Assembly (NCBI GenBank): GCA_035946955.1
Contig: DASYYE010000022.1
Location: 1 to 11,275 of the forward strand
Direction: 5' to 3'
DNA length: 11,275 bases
Source of the DNA: DASYYE01 sp035946955
GTDB taxonomy: Bacteria; Actinomycetota; Actinomycetes; Streptosporangiales; Streptosporangiaceae
In this document: piece after piece, positions 5,273 through 11,275 of the stretch
Numbering within the stretch: the first letter of the stretch is position 1
Layout: every line of letters begins with the position of its first letter
Notes under the pieces: model-generated
The model's database searches: none
What the model was told of the DNA's origin: nothing
What the model saw: the letters and a program-made list of their open reading frames with translations, nothing else
Position numbers and translations under genes: made by a program

Positions 5273-5334
5273 GGTCAAGGTCTGAGGTCAAGGTCGGCGG
5301 CCGGGCGGACCTTGACCAGTACGCACCGGCCGCC
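5273..5334 (-). promoter_or_regulatory. Interlocked repeat leader, putative pseudoknot switch
   Basis: On the plus strand GGTCAAGGTC occurs at 5273-5282 and 5286-5295, with its inverted copy GACCTTGACC at 5308-5317. A second inverted repeat, GGCGGCCGG (5296-5304) with CCGGCCGCC (5326-5334), is threaded through it. On the minus-strand RNA the order is b', a', b, a, a0, then GGAAAGG and ATG 5253. Pairing a' with a0 leaves a 13-base linker, enough for a full pseudoknot with b'-b; pairing a' with a gives a simple hairpin. The two states would place structure at different distances from the ribosome site. Alternatives: a terminator for the gene above, or a protein or recombinase site. Confidence 0.6.
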
Positions 5335-5337
5335 TAT

Positions 5338-5646
5338 TCACTTGGTACCTCCTAACACCGCACCGCCGGTCAGCTCGCGCACCGCGGCGTCCTCGCGCTC
5401 GCGCAGCCGCTCAGTGTCGGCCTGCCAGCGCTGCCAGTCGGCTTTGATCTGCTCGACCTCGCTGCGCCTGATGCGCCGCACCTGGCGGCCAGGGCCGCCC
5501 CTGACGACCGGCTCGATCTGGCCCGACTTGATCAGGTTCAGCACCGTGCTCGGTGCTACCTCCAGCAGGAACGCCGCCTCCTCGGTGCTCAGCAGCACCG
5601 CGCCTGGAGGCGGCGGCCTGAGCTGCTTCTTTGCTATGGTGGGCAT
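5338..5646 (-). CDS. Excisionase/MerR-type helix-turn-helix protein
   Basis: A 102-aa DNA-binding protein. Residues about 18-67 match the small MerR-like HTH of the excisionase/AlpA type: LLSTEEAAFLLEVAPSTVLN (helix-turn-helix), KSGQIEPV (turn) and the basic wing GGPGRQVRRIRRSEVEQI. Residues 68-95 form a charged helix (WQRWQADTERLREREDAA) that may dimerise. Proteins of this type act as recombination directionality factors or transcription regulators in integrative elements; which one cannot be told. Start: ATG 5646 with AGGAGG seven bases upstream; GTG 5652 overlaps the previous stop and lies too near that site. It is tightly coupled to the upstream 141-aa gene. Confidence 0.78.
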   Translation of the reverse strand: MPTIAKKQLRPPPPGAVLLSTEEAAFLLEVAPSTVLNLIKSGQIEPVVRGGPGRQVRRIRRSEVEQIKADWQRWQADTERLREREDAAVRELTGGAVLGGTK

Positions 5647-5648
5647 GG

Positions 5649-6074
5649 TCACACCTCCTCGACGTGAACGTCGGCCTCGATCGGCGCGTCCGGGAACGGG
5701 CGGTCATCATCCGAGTAGTCGGCCGCGCGCCAGTACAACTCCCTGATCACGCCGCGGAAGATCCCCTCCAGCGCCTCAATGCGCGTCGCGTTACCGCGGT
5801 GGGAATCCAGCTCGGCCAGCCCGCCGGGGCCGACCTTGCCATCGCCGAGCGTGAAATACACCGCGTTGCCGCTCACGGTCATCGCCGCCCGCCAGAGCCC
5901 GAGGGGTGCGCCCGCAGCGGGCAGAACACCCGCGTCCTCGAAGCCGGCTTCCACAAGGGTCTCGATCCACGACGCGACCCCTAGCCGCAACGGGGTCTCC
6001 TCGACGGCCGTGCGGTCTGTTAACGTCGCGGCCAACTCGGCGACCCTGGGAGCCACCATCCTGTAACTGGGCAT
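5649..6074 (-). CDS. Hypothetical protein, 141 aa, first gene of the operon
   Basis: A 141-aa acidic soluble protein. Residues 1-45 are helical (RVAELAATLTDRTAVEE; LGVASWIETLVEAGFED), 58-90 are beta-like (LGLWRAAMTVSGNAVYFTLGDGKVGPGG), 90-120 are helical (IEALEGIFRGVIRELYWRAADY) and the tail is very acidic (SDDDRPFPDAPIEADVHVEEV). I do not recognise it. Start: ATG 6074 with GGAGGG seven bases upstream. Two bases separate its stop from the ATG of the HTH gene, so they are surely co-transcribed and coupled. The acidic tail could mimic nucleic acid or bind a basic partner; that is speculation. Confidence 0.75.
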   Translation of the reverse strand: MPSYRMVAPRVAELAATLTDRTAVEETPLRLGVASWIETLVEAGFEDAGVLPAAGAPLGLWRAAMTVSGNAVYFTLGDGKVGPGGLAELDSHRGNATRIEALEGIFRGVIRELYWRAADYSDDDRPFPDAPIEADVHVEEV

Positions 6075-6085
6075 CTTCTTGCCCT

Positions 6086-6143
6086 CCTCTCATACGGCAG
6101 GTCCTGATGGCCGCTGCTAAGAGGTGATACCGGCGAGCGGCCA
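6086..6143 (-). promoter_or_regulatory. Leader hairpin able to mask the ribosome site of the operon
   Basis: An 8-bp stem, TGGCCGCT (6108-6115) with AGCGGCCA (6136-6143). Its loop contains TAAGAGG on the plus strand (6118-6124), which on the minus-strand RNA can pair with UGAGAGG (6092-6086) at the Shine-Dalgarno region: 7 bp including one G-U. Linkers of 11, 2 and 15 bases make a full pseudoknot sterically possible. This is weaker evidence than the two downstream leaders. Confidence 0.4.
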
Positions 6144-6144
6144 G

Positions 6145-6164
6145 TTATCCCCACGTTGTCCCCA
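6145..6164 (+). other. Tandem DnaA-box-like words
   Basis: TTATCCCCA (6145-6153) and TTGTCCCCA (6156-6164) each differ from the DnaA-box forms TTATCCACA and TTGTCCACA at one position (C for A at position 7). They lie 11 bases apart, about one helical turn. They may be chance, an iteron pair or a regulator site. Confidence 0.3.
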
Positions 6165-6330
6165 ACCGGACCCAAGCTAGGGAATTTATGCCTAGCCCTC
6201 AGCCGTTGACGCTCGTAAACAGTTCTCCCAGGTCAGAGGCTCAGACCTCGCCCCATAGGGTCACTACCGAACGGAGCGTGGTTCATGCCCCAGCACCCGT
6301 ACCCCCGGTGGAGCATTCAGATCTTGGTCG

Positions 6331-8691
6331 CTAGAGGGTGAGCTCGACGACGGAGCCGGGTGCGTTTCGGGGGGAATTGATAATCCACGCGTGGTTGCCG
6401 TTCACGGTGATCCCGGCCGGGTTATCGAAGTGATAGCTCGCGGCGGACAGCGTGTGCAGGAGCCTTCCCGTGCGCGCGTCAATCTCGGTCAAGGAATTCG
6501 CGCCCGCATTGACCACCAGGACCGTGTCGCCTGTCACCGCGATGGCCAGTGCCTGATCGAATTTGTACTGGGTGCCGGCGAGGACCTGCATCAGCTTCCC
6601 GGTGCTCGCGTTGTACTCGATAACGGTATCCCCGTTGGCCATCCAGAGGCGTCCGTCGGCATATGCGAGCGAGTCAAATGTTGTCGCCTGCGGGTCGTAA
6701 TGCACGGTGGTCGGAACGCTCCACAGCTCGGTTCCGCCGTCGGCGTTGAATTCCGTCACGGTGCCAGCCGTGCCGCCGCCTTTGACGTTGCTGCCGACGA
6801 GCCAGAGGTGCGCGCCGTCGCTCGCCAGGGCGAGCGGAGTCTGGAGGGTGTTCCTGGTCACCGCGCGCACGTAACTGCCATCGCTGACGTTGAACTCCAC
6901 GACAGAGGCGTAGAAGCCGGTCTTGGTCGCGCTGTCGCAATACGGGCGGCAGGTGTCCGGCGTGACAGCCCACAGCCGAGTCCCGGCCCGGACCAGTGCG
7001 GTGAACCAGCCATGCAGATTGACGCCGGCAGGCACCTGCACGGTGCGCACGAAAGATCCGTCACCAGCATTTATCTCAGTAACCGAGTTCTCGTTGCCGA
7101 CCCAGACGTGCGTTCCATCGTCGATAATTCCCGCCGTGTCGTTGAAGGTCGCCTTGAACCCGTAGTCGGCCGAGCTCAGCGTGCGCGTAAAGGCGCCGGT
7201 GCGCGCGTCGAGCTCGGTCACCGAGCCATCCTGGCCATCAAACCCGTCAAGAACCCACACGTGGCTGCCATCAGCGGTGATGGAGTTCGGGCCATTGAAC
7301 CTGTACGCGGATCCGGAGTAGACGCCAGCCAGGGTCGGCGGGGGAATTGGCTGCTGGCTCGGACGGCCACTTGGCCGCCGGCTCGAAGGGCTATTGGTAG
7401 GGCCTGCGGTGCCAGGAGTTGGTTTCGCCAGGGTGATGAGCAGCGGCACCGCCACGGCGGCAGCGACCACCGCCGCCAGCCCCGCTAGGCGCCACCGCCG
7501 TCGCCGGACGAGTGGCAGGGTCCCCTCCCGGCGCGGGGTCAGGCCAGCGGGCCGCGCTGGCGTGCCGCCCGCAGGCGCCGTACTGCCTGCGCTGCCCGTC
7601 CTGAAGGCGGGCGGGCCTTGCGGGCCGGGCGGGAGGTCCGCCGTTACACCGTGGTCCGCCAGCCTGGGTGCTGGTGAGGGTTGAGTCTCCGTGACCGGGG
7701 GTGCTGCGGTCGCAGTGGCGGATCGGGATGAAGCTGCCGCTGGTTCAGCCGGGACGGCGGGCGGCGGTGAGACGATCTGGGTGTGCGGAGGACCAGGTGT
7801 GGAGGCAGCGCCATGGGGATGGTAAGGCGCCAGGTCGAGCGCCTCCCGCAGCGCGTCGGCGAACGCCCCGCAGGACCCGAACCGCTGCTCCTGGGCCTTC
7901 GCCAGCCCCCGGGCCAGCACCCGATCCGCCGCCTCGGGCAGGTCCGGCCGCTGCGACACCAGCGACGGCGGCGGCGCGGACAGGTGCGCCAGCAGCACCG
8001 CCATGCCCTGGTCCCGCTCGAACGGCACCTCCCCGGTCAGTATCTGGTAGGCCACGCAGGCCAGCGCGTACTGATCGGTGCGCCCGTCCACGCCCCGTCC
8101 TTCGATCTGCTCCGGCGCCGAGTAATCCGGGGTGCCCAGGAACTGCCCGGTCCCGGTCAGGCTCACCGACGACACCGCCCCCTTGCTCACCCCGAAGTCC
8201 GACAGGTACACATGATCGGGTCGCCCCGGCCGCGCATCAACCAGGATGTTCGCCGGCTTGACATCGCGGTGCACCAGCCCGGCGGCGTGCGCGGCATCCA
8301 GCGCCGAGGCCACCGGCGAGATGACCTCCGCGGCCCGGCCCGGCGCCAGCGCCCCCTCCCGGTCCAGGACCCGCCGCAGGTCGCCGCCCTGCACGAACCG
8401 CATCGCGATGAACAGCACCCCGTCGGCCTCGCCGGCTTCATGCACCGGGATGATGTGCGGGTCATCGACCGCGGCCGCGGCCCGGGATTCGGCGATGAAC
8501 CGGCGCCGGAACGCCGGGTCGGCCGTCAGCGTCGGCGTGAGGATCTTCAGCGCGACCGTCCGGTCCAGCCGCTGGTCGCGGGCCCGGAACACCACCGCGA
8601 AGCCGCCCGCCCCGACCTGGGCCTCCAGCCGGTACCCCGCCAGCAGCGAGCCCGCCCGGAACCCGGCCAGCGCCGGGAAATCCTCGCTCAA
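6331..8691 (-). CDS. Transmembrane Ser/Thr protein kinase with extracellular beta-propeller
   Basis: A 786-aa Hanks-type (PknB-like) kinase. Residues 20-280 form the kinase domain: Gly-rich loop GAGGFAVVF (27-35), catalytic Lys49, Glu68, HRDVKPAN (141-148, Asp143 and Asn148), DFG (165-167) and SAPEQ (191-195), so it should be active. Residues 286-395 are a Pro/Ala linker, 396-400 Arg-rich, and 402-422 a membrane helix. The outer part (about 440-786) has seven repeats of the form ADGSHVWVLD...VTELDARTGAF, a seven-bladed propeller instead of the usual PASTA domains. Blade three has an insertion with Cys-Arg-Pro-Tyr-Cys. The start is TTG 8691, with GGGAGGGG just upstream and no in-frame ATG or GTG before the stop. 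It lies 57 bases after the Rieske gene and may be co-transcribed with it. The ligand is unknown. Confidence 0.93.
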   Translation of the reverse strand: MSEDFPALAGFRAGSLLAGYRLEAQVGAGGFAVVFRARDQRLDRTVALKILTPTLTADPAFRRRFIAESRAAAAVDDPHIIPVHEAGEADGVLFIAMRFVQGGDLRRVLDREGALAPGRAAEVISPVASALDAAHAAGLVHRDVKPANILVDARPGRPDHVYLSDFGVSKGAVSSVSLTGTGQFLGTPDYSAPEQIEGRGVDGRTDQYALACVAYQILTGEVPFERDQGMAVLLAHLSAPPPSLVSQRPDLPEAADRVLARGLAKAQEQRFGSCGAFADALREALDLAPYHPHGAASTPGPPHTQIVSPPPAVPAEPAAASSRSATATAAPPVTETQPSPAPRLADHGVTADLPPGPQGPPAFRTGSAGSTAPAGGTPARPAGLTPRREGTLPLVRRRRWRLAGLAAVVAAAVAVPLLITLAKPTPGTAGPTNSPSSRRPSGRPSQQPIPPPTLAGVYSGSAYRFNGPNSITADGSHVWVLDGFDGQDGSVTELDARTGAFTRTLSSADYGFKATFNDTAGIIDDGTHVWVGNENSVTEINAGDGSFVRTVQVPAGVNLHGWFTALVRAGTRLWAVTPDTCRPYCDSATKTGFYASVVEFNVSDGSYVRAVTRNTLQTPLALASDGAHLWLVGSNVKGGGTAGTVTEFNADGGTELWSVPTTVHYDPQATTFDSLAYADGRLWMANGDTVIEYNASTGKLMQVLAGTQYKFDQALAIAVTGDTVLVVNAGANSLTEIDARTGRLLHTLSAASYHFDNPAGITVNGNHAWIINSPRNAPGSVVELTL

Positions 8692-8748
8692 CGCCCCTCC
8701 CGCCGCCGCACTGTCCCTGATGTTCGGTGGTCACCGACAATGCGCTGC

Positions 8749-9954
8749 TCAGGCAGTCCCAGTATGGTGGCTGCTCTTCTCCTGCCGCAACCCAGGGGCA
8801 GTGGCCCGCCGAACCGCAATCTCAACGGCTCCGGTGCCGCACAGGGCGGATCCGGGGCGGAGGGGAACACCGTTCGTGCGCAGCACGTGGCGGAGATCAA
8901 GGATCAGCGGGAAGACCTCGTGGTTCCAGTCCTCGCCTTGCTCGTTCCAGGCTCGTTGCTCGGCCTCGACCGCCATCCGGTCCTCGGCGAATACACGCTC
9001 GGTGAAGCGCCGGATGAGCGGCCAGGCAAGATGAATAGCCCCCGGAATCGGCGGCTTCTCAATCATGAGCAGGCCATAGACGTGATTGGTGCGCTGCTCG
9101 GCATCTTCCGGCACGTAGGCCACCCAGAGGGAAAACGCCGGAAGATCGGCGTTCTCGGGGACTAGTTGGAGGGTCTGGTAGGGGTAGGCGGTACGGATGA
9201 TGATGACGTCGGGTGATGTGGTGCCACCGATGCCCTTGGCGGCGAGCAGGCCGGCGCCGCGGTTCTTCTTCCCGCCGGCATGGGTGAATAGGTACCGGGC
9301 CTCCACAGATTGCGGGCCGGTGTCGTAGCCAAGGAGCTTGGGCTGGATCCTGCCGACGACGCCGCGGTGCAGGAATTGGTGGTTCATGTCCAGGAGGTTC
9401 TCGTGCATGAAGGAGTAGTGGCAGCGCACAGTGCGTGAGAACGTCATCGTCTTGTGCTTGGCGGAATCGAACTCTGGCAGCCCGGGCAGCGCTGTCGTGA
9501 CCGCCTTCTGCGGGTCGCCTGGGAAGAGGAACACCAGGCCATATGCTTCGCGGACCGGATAGGCGCGGACACCGCGCGGTGGCCGGCCGGCGCCCTTGGG
9601 CAGGTAGGGAATCTGCGAGATGCGGCCGTTCCCGCGATAGGCCCAGGCGTGATAGCAACAGCGAAGCGCGTCGCCCTCCACGACGCCCATGCTCAGCGGT
9701 ACCTGACGGTGGGCACACCGGTCCTCCAGTGCGTAGACCGTGCCGCTGTCGCCGCGATACAACGCGATCCGCTCACCCGCGAACGTGGCGGCGAACGTCT
9801 TTTCCTTCCGCACGCTCCTGGATACAGCGACCGGATACCAGAAATTCGGATTGATCCCGATGCGCCGAAGATCAGCGACGGCTTCGAAATGGTGATCACG
9901 CAAGTGGTCCGGGCCGCCGGTGATCGTCCCGTCCTTGAACTCATGCCCCGCCAT
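8749..9954 (-). CDS. Rieske [2Fe-2S] non-heme iron oxygenase, alpha-subunit type
   Basis: A 401-aa protein of the aromatic-ring-hydroxylating/PaO-like oxygenase group. The Rieske domain (about 37-145) has Cys80-x-His82 and Cys99-x2-His102, separated by 16 residues, for the 2Fe-2S cluster. The catalytic part has HENLLDMNHQFLHR (184-197): Asp189 bridges, His192 and His196 bind the mononuclear iron, and an acidic residue near EDRMAVEAEQ (about 324-333) is the likely third ligand. It would need an external reductase and ferredoxin, none of which are encoded here. The substrate cannot be told. Start: ATG 9954 with GGGGGG four bases upstream. Lipid- or membrane-type substrates are known for some relatives, but nothing here shows it. 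Confidence 0.92.
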   Translation of the reverse strand: MAGHEFKDGTITGGPDHLRDHHFEAVADLRRIGINPNFWYPVAVSRSVRKEKTFAATFAGERIALYRGDSGTVYALEDRCAHRQVPLSMGVVEGDALRCCYHAWAYRGNGRISQIPYLPKGAGRPPRGVRAYPVREAYGLVFLFPGDPQKAVTTALPGLPEFDSAKHKTMTFSRTVRCHYSFMHENLLDMNHQFLHRGVVGRIQPKLLGYDTGPQSVEARYLFTHAGGKKNRGAGLLAAKGIGGTTSPDVIIIRTAYPYQTLQLVPENADLPAFSLWVAYVPEDAEQRTNHVYGLLMIEKPPIPGAIHLAWPLIRRFTERVFAEDRMAVEAEQRAWNEQGEDWNHEVFPLILDLRHVLRTNGVPLRPGSALCGTGAVEIAVRRATAPGLRQEKSSHHTGTA

Positions 9955-10203
9955 CGCGCCCCCCGGGTTCCGGCAGCGTCGTAGGCTGCACTAACGGTGC
10001 GGAGCAGCGTACGGCACCCGCTGATACACCGGTCCGCGATCGCTCATGCCCCGCCGATGCCTACCCTGCACGGCTCGCCCAGATCATATTTGCGCGGCTA
10101 TCGGATCGATGCCGCGCCGGTGGCAGACAACAGTGGCCCAGGACGTTGCCCGGGGCCACCGTCGCTGCTAACGCTATTCCGTGCAATTACGTCTGGGCCG
10201 AGT
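9955..10203. other. Intergenic region, promoter of the Rieske gene expected
   Basis: About 250 bases without a supported gene. It contains the terminator-like hairpin at 10133-10159, and the Rieske promoter should lie between that and 9970; I see no convincing -35/-10 pair. Confidence 0.4.
10133..10159 (-). terminator. Probable terminator of the EXORDIUM-like gene
   Basis: A perfect 7-bp stem, GTGGCCC (10133-10139) with GGGCCAC (10153-10159), a 13-base loop, 44 bases downstream of the stop, followed on the minus strand by a T-rich TGTTGTCT. Confidence 0.5.
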
Positions 10204-11275
10204 TCAGGGGTGCTGCAGACATCCACCGCCGCTGCTGAAGAAGCTGCTGTTGCTGAACTCCTCCTGGGTCAGATAGTGGTGCCCGTCGATCACCTGGTTG
10301 AAGAGCTGGCCAGCCTGGCCCTGGGGCGGGCCGTAGATGAAGTTGCACTCGTCGCCGATCTCGAACCCGGCCGAGTCAAACCAGCCTGAGGCTGTGACGC
10401 CGTTGTTGTCCGGGTCGGTGATCAGTTCCGAGGTTTCGTGGCTCGTGGGGTTGATCACGGTGTCGCCGTCGGGGTTGGCGTTCGGCGATTCGATGACGCC
10501 GGGGAAGTTGACGTTGGTGCCGCAGGTAAAGCCGGTCGCTGACAGGTAGATCGGGAAGGGCAGGTTCGCGTATTCGGTGCTGTTGTTCGCAGCCAGGCTG
10601 TGGTAGGCGCAGAACGCGGCGCTGGGCTCGTTGTTGATCGTGCAGGCTTGCTGCATCTTCTGCGTGTTCGTCGTGACACCTGGCTGGATGCAGGCCTCGA
10701 CGCCCTTGGGCAGGTACATCTCGTAGATGTGGGAGAGATTGGCTGGCAGCTTCTGCTGGGCGATGACGGCGTTGACCTCCGCCTGGACCTGGGCATCGTC
10801 GAGACACGCGTTGTAGCCGGAGCCGTCGGCGTAGATCCCCTTGGTGTCCCTGCTGTTGAGCTTGCAGCCGTTGGCCGGCAACGGGTTGGTGTCGTTGACC
10901 GGGCTGCCCAACTGGACCCGGTACTGGACCTGTCCGTCGGATCCGGTGTACTGGGTCAAGACTGAGAACACGTTGGTGGTCTTCCCGCTTGCCGCGGCCA
11001 CGTCAGACAGGTACTGGGTGATGAGGCTCTTGTAGGAAGCGGCCATCGGGTTACTAGCCGGGTTCCAGAATATGGGGGTTAGGACCAAGGGGCCGGTCTG
11101 GCTCGTCCCCATCACTGCGCCGCCGTGCCAGATCAACGGGGGAACCCCTTCGGCGTTGTCGCCGGCGTTCCTGATTGCGCGTAGGACACGGCTGTCGCTG
11201 TTGGCCGCCTGGCAGGCGGCGCTGGCAGGCAACGGGTTGGTGTCGCTGATCGCGTTGCCCACCTGGAATTTGTAT
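10204..11275 (-). CDS. Secreted EXORDIUM/PHI-1-like protein, 5' part beyond the window
   Basis: About 356 codons of a larger protein whose N-terminus lies outside the right edge. The first visible residues (YKFQVGNAISDTNPLPA) match a later segment (YRVQLGSPVNDTNPLPA) 117 residues on, so translation clearly starts upstream and the GTG at 11262 is not the start. PPLIWHGGAVMGTSQTGPLVLTPIFW resembles the opening of plant EXORDIUM/PHI-1 proteins. Near the end, SHETSELITDP (His codon at 10440) and WFDSAGFEIGDECN match their conserved closing motifs; the HExxE plus EIGD pattern suggests a metal site. Many Cys and Asn residues, no membrane segment: a secreted protein. The function of bacterial members is not settled. 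Confidence 0.8.
   Translation of the reverse strand, partial: YKFQVGNAISDTNPLPASAACQAANSDSRVLRAIRNAGDNAEGVPPLIWHGGAVMGTSQTGPLVLTPIFWNPASNPMAASYKSLITQYLSDVAAASGKTTNVFSVLTQYTGSDGQVQYRVQLGSPVNDTNPLPANGCKLNSRDTKGIYADGSGYNACLDDAQVQAEVNAVIAQQKLPANLSHIYEMYLPKGVEACIQPGVTTNTQKMQQACTINNEPSAAFCAYHSLAANNSTEYANLPFPIYLSATGFTCGTNVNFPGVIESPNANPDGDTVINPTSHETSELITDPDNNGVTASGWFDSAGFEIGDECNFIYGPPQGQAGQLFNQVIDGHHYLTQEEFSNSSFFSSGGGCLQHP

Larger units (their letters stand above)
6075..6330. other. Intergenic region between the kinase gene and the small-gene operon
   Basis: No gene is supported here. It holds the operon leader (6086-6143), two DnaA-box-like words (6145-6164), a short palindrome GCTAGG (6176-6181)/CCTAGC (6191-6196) around an AT-rich centre, and a long-range ACGCTC (6209-6214)/GAGCGT (6274-6279) pair. 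The promoter of the operon must lie here; TAGGCA inside the palindrome (6189-6194) is a weak -10 candidate. Confidence 0.5.

Noticed and set aside
6391..7488. Long open frame on the plus strand opposite the kinase propeller
   Set aside because: It is antisense to a protein with clear propeller repeats and gives a composition (many Arg, His, Gly) typical of the reverse of GC-rich coding DNA; no domain is recognisable.
7783..9165. 460-codon open frame on the plus strand
   Set aside because: It runs antisense across the kinase catalytic domain and the end of the Rieske gene, both certain, and has no recognisable motif.
11217..11262. GTG at 11262 as the start of the EXORDIUM-like gene
   Set aside because: The frame is open to the window edge and the residues before it match the internal repeat (Y-x2-Q), so the gene continues outside.
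1..11275. CRISPR arrays, tRNA or rRNA genes, IS elements and transposases
   Set aside because: I looked for regularly spaced repeats, cloverleaf-like segments and DDE/integrase motifs and saw none that I could support by eye.

Overview
The window is GC-rich with strongly G/C-biased third codon positions, Streptomyces-like small proteins, a Hanks-type Ser/Thr kinase and an actinobacterial-style lipoprotein. It therefore comes from a high-GC actinomycete (inference; no rRNA or tRNA is present to place it further).

Layout. (1) 1-1201: an AT-richer left edge, then three small plus-strand genes. Two are a coupled pair, the second with a C2H2-like Cys/His pattern; the third is a 103-aa protein. 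Strong hairpin terminators follow the pair and the single gene. (2) 1020-3198: a minus-strand lipoprotein followed by a zinc-finger-like protein, a plus-strand HNH-type protein, and two very small minus-strand genes. (3) 3158-3772: a plus-strand HTH protein whose promoter and start codon lie in a perfect palindrome that also holds the start codon of a divergent small gene. (4) 3869-6143: a minus-strand run of six small genes (unknown 141 aa, excisionase/MerR-like HTH, unknown 87 aa, winged HTH, coiled-coil protein, unknown 68 aa). It looks like an accessory island or the regulatory end of an integrated element, but no integrase, relaxase or phage structural gene is visible. (5) 6331-9954: a transmembrane Ser/Thr kinase with an extracellular beta-propeller, just downstream of a Rieske non-heme iron oxygenase. 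(6) 10204-11275: the C-terminal part of a secreted EXORDIUM/PHI-1-like protein that runs off the right edge.

Most notable signal. In the 3869-6143 operon, the leaders of at least two genes contain long perfect inverted repeats that interlock (order a-b-a'-b'). At 5273-5334 a 10-bp element occurs twice directly and once inverted, threaded with a 9-bp inverted repeat, ending 4 bases before a Shine-Dalgarno sequence. At 4857-4916 a 15-bp and a 9-bp inverted repeat interlock just before the winged-HTH gene. A weaker third case (6086-6143) overlaps the Shine-Dalgarno sequence of the first gene. These could be pseudoknot or switching RNA leaders controlling small regulatory proteins, or protein/recombinase sites in DNA. 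The second signal is the palindrome at 3194-3213, which places a -10-like CATAGT and an ATG at leaderless spacing in both directions. The third is a roughly 30-bp repeat dispersed among the small genes between 2.1 and 3.9 kb.
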